DNA of 57,150 nt from Oscillospiraceae bacterium (lineage in GTDB: Bacteria > Bacillota > Clostridia > Oscillospirales > JAAYXM01): the NCBI GenBank assembly GCA_015068085.1, contig SVLF01000012.1, forward strand, positions 1 to 57,150. Direction: 5' to 3'. This document shows, piece by piece, positions 26,422-34,878 of this stretch. The translations under genes and the position numbers were made by a program. Each line of letters begins with the position of its first letter. The first letter of the stretch is position 1. The notes beneath the pieces were generated by a model, which saw nothing but the letters and a program-made list of their open reading frames with translations, had not been told where the DNA came from and made no database searches.

Positions 26422-28419
26422 ATGAACGATAAATATATAGGAAAACTTCTGGACAACAGATATGAGATTCTGCAGGTAATAGGAACCGGCGGAATGGCGG
26501 TTGTATATAAAGCGTTGTGCCATAGGCTCAACAGATATGTTGCTGTGAAAATTTTGAAGGATGAGTATGCAAAAGATGAAGAATTCAGAAACAGATTTCA
26601 TTCAGAAAGCCATGCTGTAGCTATGCTTTCTCATCCGAATATAGTAGCTGTGTACGATGTGTCCAGATCTAATTCTATCGAGTACATTGTTATGGAACTT
26701 ATTGATGGGATGACGCTTAAGCAATATATGGACAGGCGGGGAACCTTATCTCAAAAAGAAGCAATACATTTTATAACCCAGATTTTAAAAGCCTTGTCAC
26801 ATGCTCATTCCAAAGGAATTATACATAGAGATATAAAACCGCATAACATAATGCTTTTGCGTGACAGCACCGTAAAGGTCACTGATTTCGGGATAGCGAG
26901 ACTGGAGTCATCTCAAAGAACCGTAACGCGCGAAGCGTTTGGCTCGGTTCACTATATTGCACCGGAACAGGCTAAAGGCAGCCACATAGACTGCAGAGCA
27001 GATATATATTCTGCCGGAGTTGTTTTGTATGAAATGCTTACGGGAAGACTTCCGTATGAAGGGGATACCCCGGTATCTGTGGCAATTCAACATATAAACT
27101 CTATGCCGCTCAGCCCGCGTGAAATTAATTCCGAAATTCCTGAGCCTCTTGAAAAGATAACGATGAAGGCTATGTCGTCTGCTTTATCTAAACGATATGC
27201 TTCTACTGATGAAATGCTTGCAGATTTGGATGAATATAAAAAAAATCCGAATATCGATATTGAGTACGAACCTCCTGTCAAGAGCAGTGAAGTGGATATG
27301 GATGAAACAAAAAAACTTGTTCTTTCTGTTCCGGAAGAAAACGATGCAGAAAACGCCGTTGAACAAAATGGTGTGAAAGCAAAATTACCTTTAATCGTTG
27401 CCGTGTTGGCTATCGGTGTGTTTTTTGCGGGAGTTTTGACTCTTTTAAGTACAATCTTCGGTTGGGGTGATTCGAAAAAACCAGAAGCACTTATTGTTCC
27501 TGATATATTGGGAATGACACTCGAAGAAGCCGGAAAAAGATACAACGAGTTTGAAATTATCGAGACAGATGAAGAAGTTCGTGAATATAGCGATGAATAT
27601 GAGGAAGGAGAAATTATAAAACAGCATCCAAAAGAAAATGAAGCAAGTACTTCCGGAAAAATATACGTTACTTTAAGTAAAGGAAAGAACTCCGGAATGC
27701 AGGTTCTTACCGATTTAACAGATATGAGTGAGGAGCAAGCTAAGATCATACTTGATCGCGAAGGGGTGGTTTATACCGTAAAACGCGAAAAAGCAGATGA
27801 TACTGCTGAAGGCTGTGTAATTAAAACAGAACCGGAAGCAGGGAACAGTGTTTCGTCAGATGATATTGTCATACTTTATATAAGTCTTGGAAAAGAACAA
27901 AAAGATGTATTAGTTCCAAATCTTTACGGATTGACAGAAATCAAAGCGATAGAGTCCTTGGCTGCGTCAAATCTTGAAAAAGGGAATGTTGGATACGAGC
28001 ATAGCAATACCGCTTTAAAAGGAACTGTAATCGGACAGGAGATTCAAGCCGGTGAATCAAAGCCTGAGGGGACTTCTGTTGGGTTCACAATAAGTTTGGG
28101 ACCTGAGGAAAAAAAGCCGGACGTAACCACACCTAACACTGATGAGCACCAACAAAAAGATGAAACAAAATCTGATGTTTCAACTCCGGTTACGGTTGAT
28201 AAAAACGAAAATATTGAAATAACGCGTTCAATTCGATTGCCTACGGAACCGGAGAGCTTTGTCGTGAAAATTACCGTAAACGGAACGACCCAATATGAAA
28301 AAACACATAAAGGAACAGATGGATCTGTCGATGTTTCACTTACCGGTAACGGTGAAGCAACTGTTTGTGTTTACATAAACGATGTTCTTCGGCAGGAAAT
28401 CCCGATAGATTTTAAATAA
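26422..28419 (+). CDS. prkC: PASTA-domain Ser/Thr protein kinase PrkC
   Basis: A 665-residue membrane kinase. The cytoplasmic kinase domain (residues ~10-270) has the Gly loop GTGGMAVVY, the catalytic HRDIKPHN and DFG motifs, and an activation loop rich in Thr. A transmembrane helix (LPLIVAVLAIGVFFAGVLTLL, residues ~305-325) leads to three extracellular PASTA repeats that sense muropeptides. Beyond them a Thr/Asp-rich linker and a ~65-residue beta-rich domain (ITRSIRLPTEPESFVVKITVNG) form an extra C-terminal cap. The ATG at 26422 has AGGGAG upstream; an in-frame GTG at 26413 is less likely. Confidence 0.94.
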   Translation: MNDKYIGKLLDNRYEILQVIGTGGMAVVYKALCHRLNRYVAVKILKDEYAKDEEFRNRFHSESHAVAMLSHPNIVAVYDVSRSNSIEYIVMELIDGMTLKQYMDRRGTLSQKEAIHFITQILKALSHAHSKGIIHRDIKPHNIMLLRDSTVKVTDFGIARLESSQRTVTREAFGSVHYIAPEQAKGSHIDCRADIYSAGVVLYEMLTGRLPYEGDTPVSVAIQHINSMPLSPREINSEIPEPLEKITMKAMSSALSKRYASTDEMLADLDEYKKNPNIDIEYEPPVKSSEVDMDETKKLVLSVPEENDAENAVEQNGVKAKLPLIVAVLAIGVFFAGVLTLLSTIFGWGDSKKPEALIVPDILGMTLEEAGKRYNEFEIIETDEEVREYSDEYEEGEIIKQHPKENEASTSGKIYVTLSKGKNSGMQVLTDLTDMSEEQAKIILDREGVVYTVKREKADDTAEGCVIKTEPEAGNSVSSDDIVILYISLGKEQKDVLVPNLYGLTEIKAIESLAASNLEKGNVGYEHSNTALKGTVIGQEIQAGESKPEGTSVGFTISLGPEEKKPDVTTPNTDEHQQKDETKSDVSTPVTVDKNENIEITRSIRLPTEPESFVVKITVNGTTQYEKTHKGTDGSVDVSLTGNGEATVCVYINDVLRQEIPIDFK

Positions 28420-28420
28420 T

Positions 28421-29317
28421 ATGACAGAAAAAACGAAGAGTGGAAGAATTTTAAAAGGAATTGGTGGATTTTATTACGTTGATACTGATATAGGTGTTAT
28501 TACATGCAGAGCTCGGGGTAAGTTCCGCAAGCTTGGGGTAATACCGTATGTTGGTGATATTGTAGATATAAGCCTTCGAAATGATTCTGAAGGATATCTC
28601 CTTGACATTCATGAACGTAAGAATATTATGATAAGACCCCCGATTTCCAATATTGATGCAATTGCGATTGTTATCTCAAAAGCGCCCCCTCGAACTGACA
28701 CATATTTTATAGATAAAATATGTGCGATGTCCGTGTTGAAAGGAATCGAGGTTGCCGTTGTTATCAATAAGTGCGACGAGGATAACGGAAACGAATTTTT
28801 TGATATCTATAAAGAAGCCGGAGTGCAGGTTTTCAGGGTAAGCGCAAAACGCAAAGAAGGCATAGATGAGTTTTGCGTGTTTCTGAACGGGAAACTGACT
28901 GCTTTGACCGGAAATTCAGGGGTCGGAAAATCAACATTGATAAACGCTGTTTTCCCGACTGCACAACTTGAAACCGGAGAAATAAATGATAAAATAGGAA
29001 GAGGCAGGCATACAACAAGACAGGTGGAAATTTTAAAACCTTCAGAACAAATGTGGATTGCAGATACTCCGGGTTTTTCTGCTTTTGATATTATTTCGAA
29101 AAATGAAGTTAACAGAGATAATCTTGCAGTCCTTTTTCCGGATTTTTCTGAATTTAAGGATAATTGCAGATTTACAGGTTGTTCTCATACCAAAGAAGAT
29201 GGATGTGCTGTTATACAAGCAGTTGAAGAAAAACAGATTAACCGTTCGAGGTATGAAAGCTATCTGAAAATGTATGAAGAGTTGGAAAAAGTAAATAACT
29301 ATAAACAAAAGAGGTAA
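28421..29317 (+). CDS. rsgA: Ribosome small-subunit GTPase RsgA
   Basis: A 298-residue circularly permuted GTPase for late 30S maturation. An N-terminal OB fold is followed by G4 (NKCD) before G1 (GNSGVGKST) and G3 (DTPGF), confirming the permuted order. The C-terminal zinc knuckle (CRFTGCSHTKEDGCAV) is intact. It starts 1 base after the prkC stop. In many Firmicutes rpe and thiN follow; here a membrane protein does. Confidence 0.95.
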   Translation: MTEKTKSGRILKGIGGFYYVDTDIGVITCRARGKFRKLGVIPYVGDIVDISLRNDSEGYLLDIHERKNIMIRPPISNIDAIAIVISKAPPRTDTYFIDKICAMSVLKGIEVAVVINKCDEDNGNEFFDIYKEAGVQVFRVSAKRKEGIDEFCVFLNGKLTALTGNSGVGKSTLINAVFPTAQLETGEINDKIGRGRHTTRQVEILKPSEQMWIADTPGFSAFDIISKNEVNRDNLAVLFPDFSEFKDNCRFTGCSHTKEDGCAVIQAVEEKQINRSRYESYLKMYEELEKVNNYKQKR

Positions 29318-29324
29318 AGAGCAA

Positions 29325-29876
29325 ATGGAAAAAAGTTTTCCGGGAATATTTATACATGCGAGAAGTCTTTTGATTGATCATCTTTTTGCATTGCTGATAT
29401 CGCTTGTCGTAACGAATGTTATAAACTTCTTCAGTTCAACAGGTATACCGGTCTTGCAGCTTGTTCTTTCTGTTTCTGTATACTTTTCAATTACATATTC
29501 AGACTCCTGGCATCGTGGAGTCTCAGCCGGAAATAAAATGAGAGCCGGTTTTATTAAGCAGGCTTGGTTCGGAGGTTTTTGGGCAGGACTCATCGCATCA
29601 ATTCCGGGTTTTATACTCGCCGTTGGTGCATGCTGTGCAGAAAGCGGAATTTTTGATGTGTATGATGTATTAGGCGTCGATATATTTACATCTCTTAATC
29701 GATTTTGGCAGTTGCCATATTCATCATTGTATTTACTTGTGAATGAGAAGCCTCTGCTTAATCTCGCTTTTCCTTTTTTTCTTCCTGTTTTTTCTGAAAT
29801 CGGATATATTATGGGAATAAAGGGATATATGTTTAAAAAATACTTTTTATATAAAAATACTGAAGATAACAGATAG
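29325..29876 (+). CDS. Uncharacterised membrane protein
   Basis: A 183-residue protein with about four transmembrane helices (near residues 15-35, 40-60, 80-105 and 145-165). I do not recognise a family. It starts 7 bases after rsgA with AGAGG upstream, so it belongs to the kinase/GTPase operon by position, and is followed by cwlD. No catalytic motif is visible. Confidence 0.65.
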   Translation: MEKSFPGIFIHARSLLIDHLFALLISLVVTNVINFFSSTGIPVLQLVLSVSVYFSITYSDSWHRGVSAGNKMRAGFIKQAWFGGFWAGLIASIPGFILAVGACCAESGIFDVYDVLGVDIFTSLNRFWQLPYSSLYLLVNEKPLLNLAFPFFLPVFSEIGYIMGIKGYMFKKYFLYKNTEDNR

Positions 29877-29923
29877 AGAATAATTTTAAAATTTCTCCAT
29901 AAGAATTAGTGGAGGGATTTTAA

Positions 29924-30628
29924 ATGTTCAAAAGGTTCTTTTGTATAAGTTGTATTATTGTAGTTTTTTTGTTGCTAATGATATTTCAACGGCATAAATT
30001 TATTACAGACATAGAGGTTTCCTCGTACTTTTATCCCGAAACAGTTATAATTGATCCTGGACACGGCGGAGAAGACGGCGGTGCTATAGGGGAAAAAATT
30101 TATTTTGAAAAAGATATAAATCTCGATGTTTCACAGAAACTTGAGATGATTTTCAATTTACATGGAGTTAACACTGATATGACTCGGCGAGAGGATATTT
30201 CGTTGGGGGAGAACACTTCGACTTCTTTACGAAAACGCAAAGTTGCGGATTTAGAGAAACGTGTGGAAAAAATCTTGTCAAATTCAAATGCGACGGTTAT
30301 CAGCATTCATCAGAATTCCTTTCCGCAAGATGTACGATGCTCAGGTGCTCAGGTTTTTTATTCCGAAAATAATATTAAAAGTGGATTTTTAGCAAAACGA
30401 GTTCAATCGTCTTTGAAACATGGCATAGATAATTCTAACACACGCCAAGAAAAGATTGCAGATAAAAGCATTTTCTTGTTAAAAAAGGTTATGTGCCCGG
30501 CAATACTTGTCGAGTGTGGCTTTTTATCGAATCCGAATGAACTGGTTTTGTTAAATGATGAATCGTATAGAATGAAGCTTGCTATGTGTATTGCGTCGGG
30601 GTTTTTTGAATATAAAAAAGAAATGTGA
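29924..30628 (+). CDS. cwlD: N-acetylmuramoyl-L-alanine amidase, CwlD type
   Basis: A 234-residue Amidase_3 enzyme with an N-terminal transmembrane/signal helix (CIIVVFLLLMIF, residues ~10-22). The zinc-binding residues are visible: His in IDPGHGG (~50), Glu at FEKDINL, His in SIHQNS, and the catalytic Glu in LVECGFLSN. Size and layout match CwlD, which makes muramic-delta-lactam in the spore cortex, so it hints at sporulation. A strong GGAGGG site precedes the ATG. It lies between a membrane gene and radA. Confidence 0.85.
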   Translation: MFKRFFCISCIIVVFLLLMIFQRHKFITDIEVSSYFYPETVIIDPGHGGEDGGAIGEKIYFEKDINLDVSQKLEMIFNLHGVNTDMTRREDISLGENTSTSLRKRKVADLEKRVEKILSNSNATVISIHQNSFPQDVRCSGAQVFYSENNIKSGFLAKRVQSSLKHGIDNSNTRQEKIADKSIFLLKKVMCPAILVECGFLSNPNELVLLNDESYRMKLAMCIASGFFEYKKEM

Positions 30629-30640
30629 TGTGAGTTACAA

Positions 30641-31996
30641 ATGAAACAAAAAACTGTATATGTTTGTAATCAATGCGGAAACGAATTTCCAAAGTGGAGT
30701 GGGAAATGTTTTGCTTGCGGTGCGTGGAATTCATTAAGTGAAATGAATGTTGTACCGCAAAAAAGAGGAAATACCATTGAAAGCAAAGAGCAAAAAGGAA
30801 CGCTTGCCTCTATACAAGAAATAAGTGTGCAGGATGAATTGAGATTTGATACCGGAATGGGTGAGCTTAATCGTGTTCTTGGCGGCGGTGCGGTTTCGGG
30901 ATCGCTTGTTCTTGTAGGTGGAGAACCCGGGATTGGCAAATCTACAATATTGTTGCAAATTTGCGAGAAGTTATGTTGTAAATCTAAAGTACTTTACATA
31001 TCTGGAGAAGAGTCTGTACGCCAACTGAAGCTCAGAGCAAACAGATTGGGGGTAAATCCGGAAAATCTTTTTGTTTATGCAGGAACAGATATGGATGATA
31101 TAGTTTCTGTTGCTGAACGTATTTCTCCCGAAATTATGATAATCGATTCCATTCAGACAGTATATAAAAGCGAGGTTACCTCAACTCCAGGAAGTGTATC
31201 GCAAGTGCGGGAATGCACTTTGCAATGTATGGAGCTCGCAAAAGGAAAGGGTATAACAGTTTTTGTTGTGGGCCACGTGAATAAGGACGGATATATTGCA
31301 GGACCAAAGGTTCTTGAACATATGGTTGATTGCGTTCTGTATTTTGAAGGCGAAAAGAATAATTCGTACAGGATACTGAGAGCAGCGAAAAACAGATACG
31401 GTTCAACAAATGAAATTGGCGTATTTGAAATGCTTGATAAAGGGCTTGTTGAGGTTAAGAATCCGTCAGCAGCTCTTCTTGAAGGCAGACCCACTGATGT
31501 TCCCGGAACTTGTGTGGCTTGTGTGATGGAAGGCACTCGCCCAATACTGGCAGAAATTCAGGCTCTTGTTGCTGCAACAGCGTACGGCACGGCAAGACGT
31601 ATGAGTTCCGGAATTGATTATAACCGCTCAGCTTTGCTGTTAGCAGTTTTAGAAAAGCGTGCCGGATTTAAAATGGGAAATTATGACGCATACATTAATG
31701 TAGTCGGCGGGCTCAAGATAGATGAAACTTCAGCTGATTTGCCGACTTTGCTTGCAGTTGCGTCAGCTTGCCGTGATAAGCCGTTGCCTTGTGATCTGGC
31801 TTCTTTCGGAGAAATTGGTTTAACAGGGGAAATCCGCTCGGTCTCAGCTCCACAGCAAAGAATAAATGAGATTAAACGGCTTGGATTCAAGCGTTGTGTT
31901 GCACCAAGACAAAATGCGAAAGAAATAGTTGTTCCGGAAGGACTCGAAGTTTTGTTTGCAAAGAACATAAGGGAGGCAATTGCCGCTCTTATTTAG
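30641..31996 (+). CDS. radA: DNA repair/recombination protein RadA
   Basis: A 451-residue protein with an N-terminal C4 zinc finger (CNQCG..CFACG, residues 9-29), a RecA-like ATPase core with Walker A GGEPGIGKST, the RadA-specific KNRYGSTNE motif and a C-terminal Lon-like domain. It promotes branch migration in recombination. In Bacillus it is often beside disA; here no disA is present, and c-di-AMP is covered by CdaA. Confidence 0.96.
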   Translation: MKQKTVYVCNQCGNEFPKWSGKCFACGAWNSLSEMNVVPQKRGNTIESKEQKGTLASIQEISVQDELRFDTGMGELNRVLGGGAVSGSLVLVGGEPGIGKSTILLQICEKLCCKSKVLYISGEESVRQLKLRANRLGVNPENLFVYAGTDMDDIVSVAERISPEIMIIDSIQTVYKSEVTSTPGSVSQVRECTLQCMELAKGKGITVFVVGHVNKDGYIAGPKVLEHMVDCVLYFEGEKNNSYRILRAAKNRYGSTNEIGVFEMLDKGLVEVKNPSAALLEGRPTDVPGTCVACVMEGTRPILAEIQALVAATAYGTARRMSSGIDYNRSALLLAVLEKRAGFKMGNYDAYINVVGGLKIDETSADLPTLLAVASACRDKPLPCDLASFGEIGLTGEIRSVSAPQQRINEIKRLGFKRCVAPRQNAKEIVVPEGLEVLFAKNIREAIAALI

Positions 31997-32024
31997 AAAA
32001 AATGAAAAATTTATGATGTACCGA

Positions 32025-32053
32025 TTGACTTTAGAGCTTAATCGGGATATTAT
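32025..32053 (+). promoter_or_regulatory. Promoter of the nusB-recN operon
   Basis: TTGACT and TATTAT separated by 17 bases, about 45 bases before nusB, in the only gap between radA and the next operon. Confidence 0.78.
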
Positions 32054-32097
32054 AGTTATAACAGTTTACATATGACATGAAAAATGGAGGATTTCAA

Positions 32098-32535
32098 ATG
32101 AGCAGAAAAGCTGCACGCGAGGTAGCGATACATATTGTGTATGACTACAGCTTTAACACCGAGAATGGAAACGAAGCTTTGCAATATTTTTTAAGTGATG
32201 AGTTTGCAAAAAGTGTGTCTGATGACACCGATATCTATTCACAGGTAGGTGAGGCACAGCACCCTTATATATCGGCTGTTGTAAGTGGTGTTGCTGAGAA
32301 TAAAACCGAGATAGATGACCTTATAAAAAAATATTCTGTCGGATGGAATCTGAACAGAATTTCAAAAATTGCTATGGCTATAATGAGAGTTGCAATTTTT
32401 GAGTGCAAATATCTTGATGAGGTTTCTGAGAAAATTGCTATAAATGAGGCTGTGGAGATTGCAAAAAAATATGATTCTGCCGAAACTGTTTCTTTTATAA
32501 ACGGCGTTCTTGGAAGCGTTGTCAGAAAAGGATAG
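32098..32535 (+). CDS. nusB: Transcription antitermination factor NusB
   Basis: A 145-residue all-helical NusB that with NusE (S10) assists rRNA antitermination. SRKAAREVAIHIVYDY at the start and VEIAKKYDSAETVSFINGVLGSVVRKG at the end are the family hallmarks. The ATG at 32098 has GGAGG 8 bases upstream; an earlier in-frame ATG at 32077 has no such site. First gene of the nusB-xseAB-ispA-dxs-tlyA-nadK-argR-recN operon. Confidence 0.93.
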   Translation: MSRKAAREVAIHIVYDYSFNTENGNEALQYFLSDEFAKSVSDDTDIYSQVGEAQHPYISAVVSGVAENKTEIDDLIKKYSVGWNLNRISKIAMAIMRVAIFECKYLDEVSEKIAINEAVEIAKKYDSAETVSFINGVLGSVVRKG

Positions 32536-32539
32536 AGCA

Positions 32540-33727
32540 ATGGCTAAAATATGTACTATCACCGAATTGAACGAATATCTGAAAGGTATGTTCGACTCCA
32601 ACCCAAATTTGACCGGTGTTTACGTCAGGGGAGAAATCTCTAACTATAAGTTTCATTCCTCCGGACATCACTATATGACTTTAAAAGACGAAAATGCGGT
32701 AATAAGGGCGGTTATGTTCAAATATGATGCAGGAAAGCTCAATTTTCGTCCTGAGAGCGGGATGAAGGTTATTGCCAAAGGGCGCGTTAGTGTTTTCCCG
32801 CGAGATGGACAATATCAATTATACATAAGTGATATGATTCCTGACGGAGTAGGTGCATTGTATGTTGCATTTGAACAGCTGAAAAAACGTTTGGGCGATG
32901 AGGGATTATTCTCTCTGGATAAGAAAAAACAGTTACCTGATTATCCTTCTAAAATTGCAGTAATAACCTCTCCTACAGGCGCTGCGGTGAGAGATGTTTT
33001 AAGGATTTTAAAAGCTCGTTATCCTATTGCTGATGTTGTAGTTTGTCCGGTGTTGGTTCAGGGACCCGATGCTCCGGGTGAGATTTGCGAAATGATTGAA
33101 TATGTAAACCGGCATAGTTTAGCCGACCTCATAATAACAGGCAGAGGTGGAGGCTCAATCGAGGATTTATGGGGGTTTAACGACGAACGGGTTGCGCGAG
33201 CAATTTATTCATCAAAAATACCTGTGATATCTGCAGTTGGTCACGAGCCTGATGTTACGATTGCCGATTTTGTTGCCGATGTTCGTGCTGCAACACCGTC
33301 AAATGCTGCGGAAATTGCCGTTCCGGATTCAATCTCGCTTCGAAAAAATATTAATGATTATAGAAATCGGATATATTCACATCTGGTATCCAAGATCGCA
33401 TTCAATAAAGAATTGGTGAAGAATATTTCTGAAAAGAATATAATGAAAAGTCCGTGGATGTTTTATCAGGAACGCAGACTCAATCTGGATTTCATCGCGG
33501 AAAAGCTTTCATCTGCAGCAGGCAAAAAAATTTTAAGAGCGAGAGAGAGTTTTGCCGGACTTGTAGCCGCTCTTGATGCAATGAGCCCGCTCAAGGTTCT
33601 TTCACGTGGATATTCTATCGTCTCAAATGCTAATGGTGAAATTATAAAAAAAGTTTCCGATGCAGAAACAGGAGAAAAACTCGAAGTAAGAGTTTCTGAT
33701 GGTAGTATAAAATGTACTGTGGATTGA
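32540..33727 (+). CDS. xseA: Exodeoxyribonuclease VII large subunit
   Basis: A 395-residue XseA. The N-terminal OB fold (VRGEISNYKFHSSGHHYMTLKD) is followed by the catalytic exonuclease VII domain with PTGAAVRDVL, RGGGSIEDLWGFN and SAVGHEPDVTIADFVAD. The helical region is shorter than in E. coli (456 residues). The ATG is 4 bases after nusB with AAAAGGA upstream. It acts with XseB. Confidence 0.95.
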   Translation: MAKICTITELNEYLKGMFDSNPNLTGVYVRGEISNYKFHSSGHHYMTLKDENAVIRAVMFKYDAGKLNFRPESGMKVIAKGRVSVFPRDGQYQLYISDMIPDGVGALYVAFEQLKKRLGDEGLFSLDKKKQLPDYPSKIAVITSPTGAAVRDVLRILKARYPIADVVVCPVLVQGPDAPGEICEMIEYVNRHSLADLIITGRGGGSIEDLWGFNDERVARAIYSSKIPVISAVGHEPDVTIADFVADVRAATPSNAAEIAVPDSISLRKNINDYRNRIYSHLVSKIAFNKELVKNISEKNIMKSPWMFYQERRLNLDFIAEKLSSAAGKKILRARESFAGLVAALDAMSPLKVLSRGYSIVSNANGEIIKKVSDAETGEKLEVRVSDGSIKCTVD

Positions 33728-33745
33728 TATAAAGGAGAAATGGCA

Positions 33746-33973
33746 ATGTCTGAGAAAAACACGTTTGAAAGTTCAATAAAACGTCTGGAAGAAGTCGTTC
33801 GTCTTTTGGAAAAAGGAGATGCGCCGCTTAACGAGGCGCTTGCTCTCTTTGAAGAGGGAACTTCGTTGATTAAAAATTGTTCTAAAATGCTTGATGATGC
33901 AGAACAAAAAGTTACTTTACTTGTGAAAGGTGCAGTTCCTCAGGAACAGCCTTTTGTTGCGGAGGAAGGTTAA
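33746..33973 (+). CDS. xseB: Exodeoxyribonuclease VII small subunit
   Basis: A 75-residue helical subunit; TFESSIKRLEEVVRLLEKGDAPLNEALALFEEG is the family signature (first half FESSIKRLEEVV near residue 6). An ATG at 33740 is only 2 bases from AAAGGAG, so the ATG at 33746 is preferred. Its stop overlaps the ispA start by one base (TAATG). Confidence 0.92.
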   Translation: MSEKNTFESSIKRLEEVVRLLEKGDAPLNEALALFEEGTSLIKNCSKMLDDAEQKVTLLVKGAVPQEQPFVAEEG

Positions 33974-34854
33974 TGAGTAATCAAATAAAATTTGAGGCTT
34001 ACTGTGATGAAATAAATGCAGTTTTACACAACGCTATAAAGCAAGAAGATTGTCTTTATGGAAAGATTTTTGATGCTATGAAGTACAGTCTTGATGCGGG
34101 GGGCAAAAGAATACGTCCGGTACTGCTTCTTGAATTTGCGCGCATTTTCGGTGTGTCCGTTAATGATGCAATGCCATTTGCTGTTGCACTTGAAATGATT
34201 CATACATACTCCTTGATTCACGATGATCTTCCGTGTATGGATGACGACGATTTAAGGAGAGGAAAGCCGACAAACCATAAGGTTTTCGGAGAAGCTGTTG
34301 CTGTGCTTGCCGGAGATGCACTGTTAAATCGTGCATTCGAGCATATTTTGAACAATGCGAACAACCTTGATTCTGACATTGTGTTGAAAGCTTTAAGGTG
34401 CCTTGCTTCTGCTTCCGGCGCGGACGGAATGATCGGTGGGCAGGTAATAGATATGGAGGGAGAACACCGTTCTCTCAATGTCGACGAAATTGAACAGCTT
34501 CAGGATATGAAAACAGGTGCATTAATTAAAGCTGCTGCGAAAATCGGCTGCATTCTTGGACAAGCGTCGGTTGCACACATAAGCCTTGCAGAAGATTATG
34601 CATCTAACGTTGGTCTCGCTTTTCAAATTAAGGACGATATTTTGAATGTAGAAGGCGATGCAGGCGTTATAGGAAAAGATGTCGGAAATGATGAAGTTAG
34701 CGGTAAAGCTACTTTTGTTAAACTTCTTGGTTTGGATGCGTGCAAGAAAAGACTTGAAGAACTCACGGAAAAAGCTGTGCTTTCTGCAAAAAAACTGCCT
34801 GACGGTGAATTCTTGGCATGGTTAGCTTATATGCTTTTAACACGAGATAAATAA
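33973..34854 (+). CDS. ispA: Geranylgeranyl/farnesyl diphosphate synthase (IspA type)
   Basis: A 293-residue trans-prenyltransferase that condenses IPP with allylic diphosphates. The first Asp-rich motif is DDLPCMDDDDLRRGKPT and the second is KDDILNVEGD; GGKRIRP near residue 44 binds IPP. Placement between xseB and dxs is the classical Firmicute arrangement, supplying C15 units for quinones and undecaprenyl phosphate. Confidence 0.94.
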   Translation: MSNQIKFEAYCDEINAVLHNAIKQEDCLYGKIFDAMKYSLDAGGKRIRPVLLLEFARIFGVSVNDAMPFAVALEMIHTYSLIHDDLPCMDDDDLRRGKPTNHKVFGEAVAVLAGDALLNRAFEHILNNANNLDSDIVLKALRCLASASGADGMIGGQVIDMEGEHRSLNVDEIEQLQDMKTGALIKAAAKIGCILGQASVAHISLAEDYASNVGLAFQIKDDILNVEGDAGVIGKDVGNDEVSGKATFVKLLGLDACKKRLEELTEKAVLSAKKLPDGEFLAWLAYMLLTRDK

Positions 34855-34878
34855 TAAAATTAACAGAGGGTTTTTATT

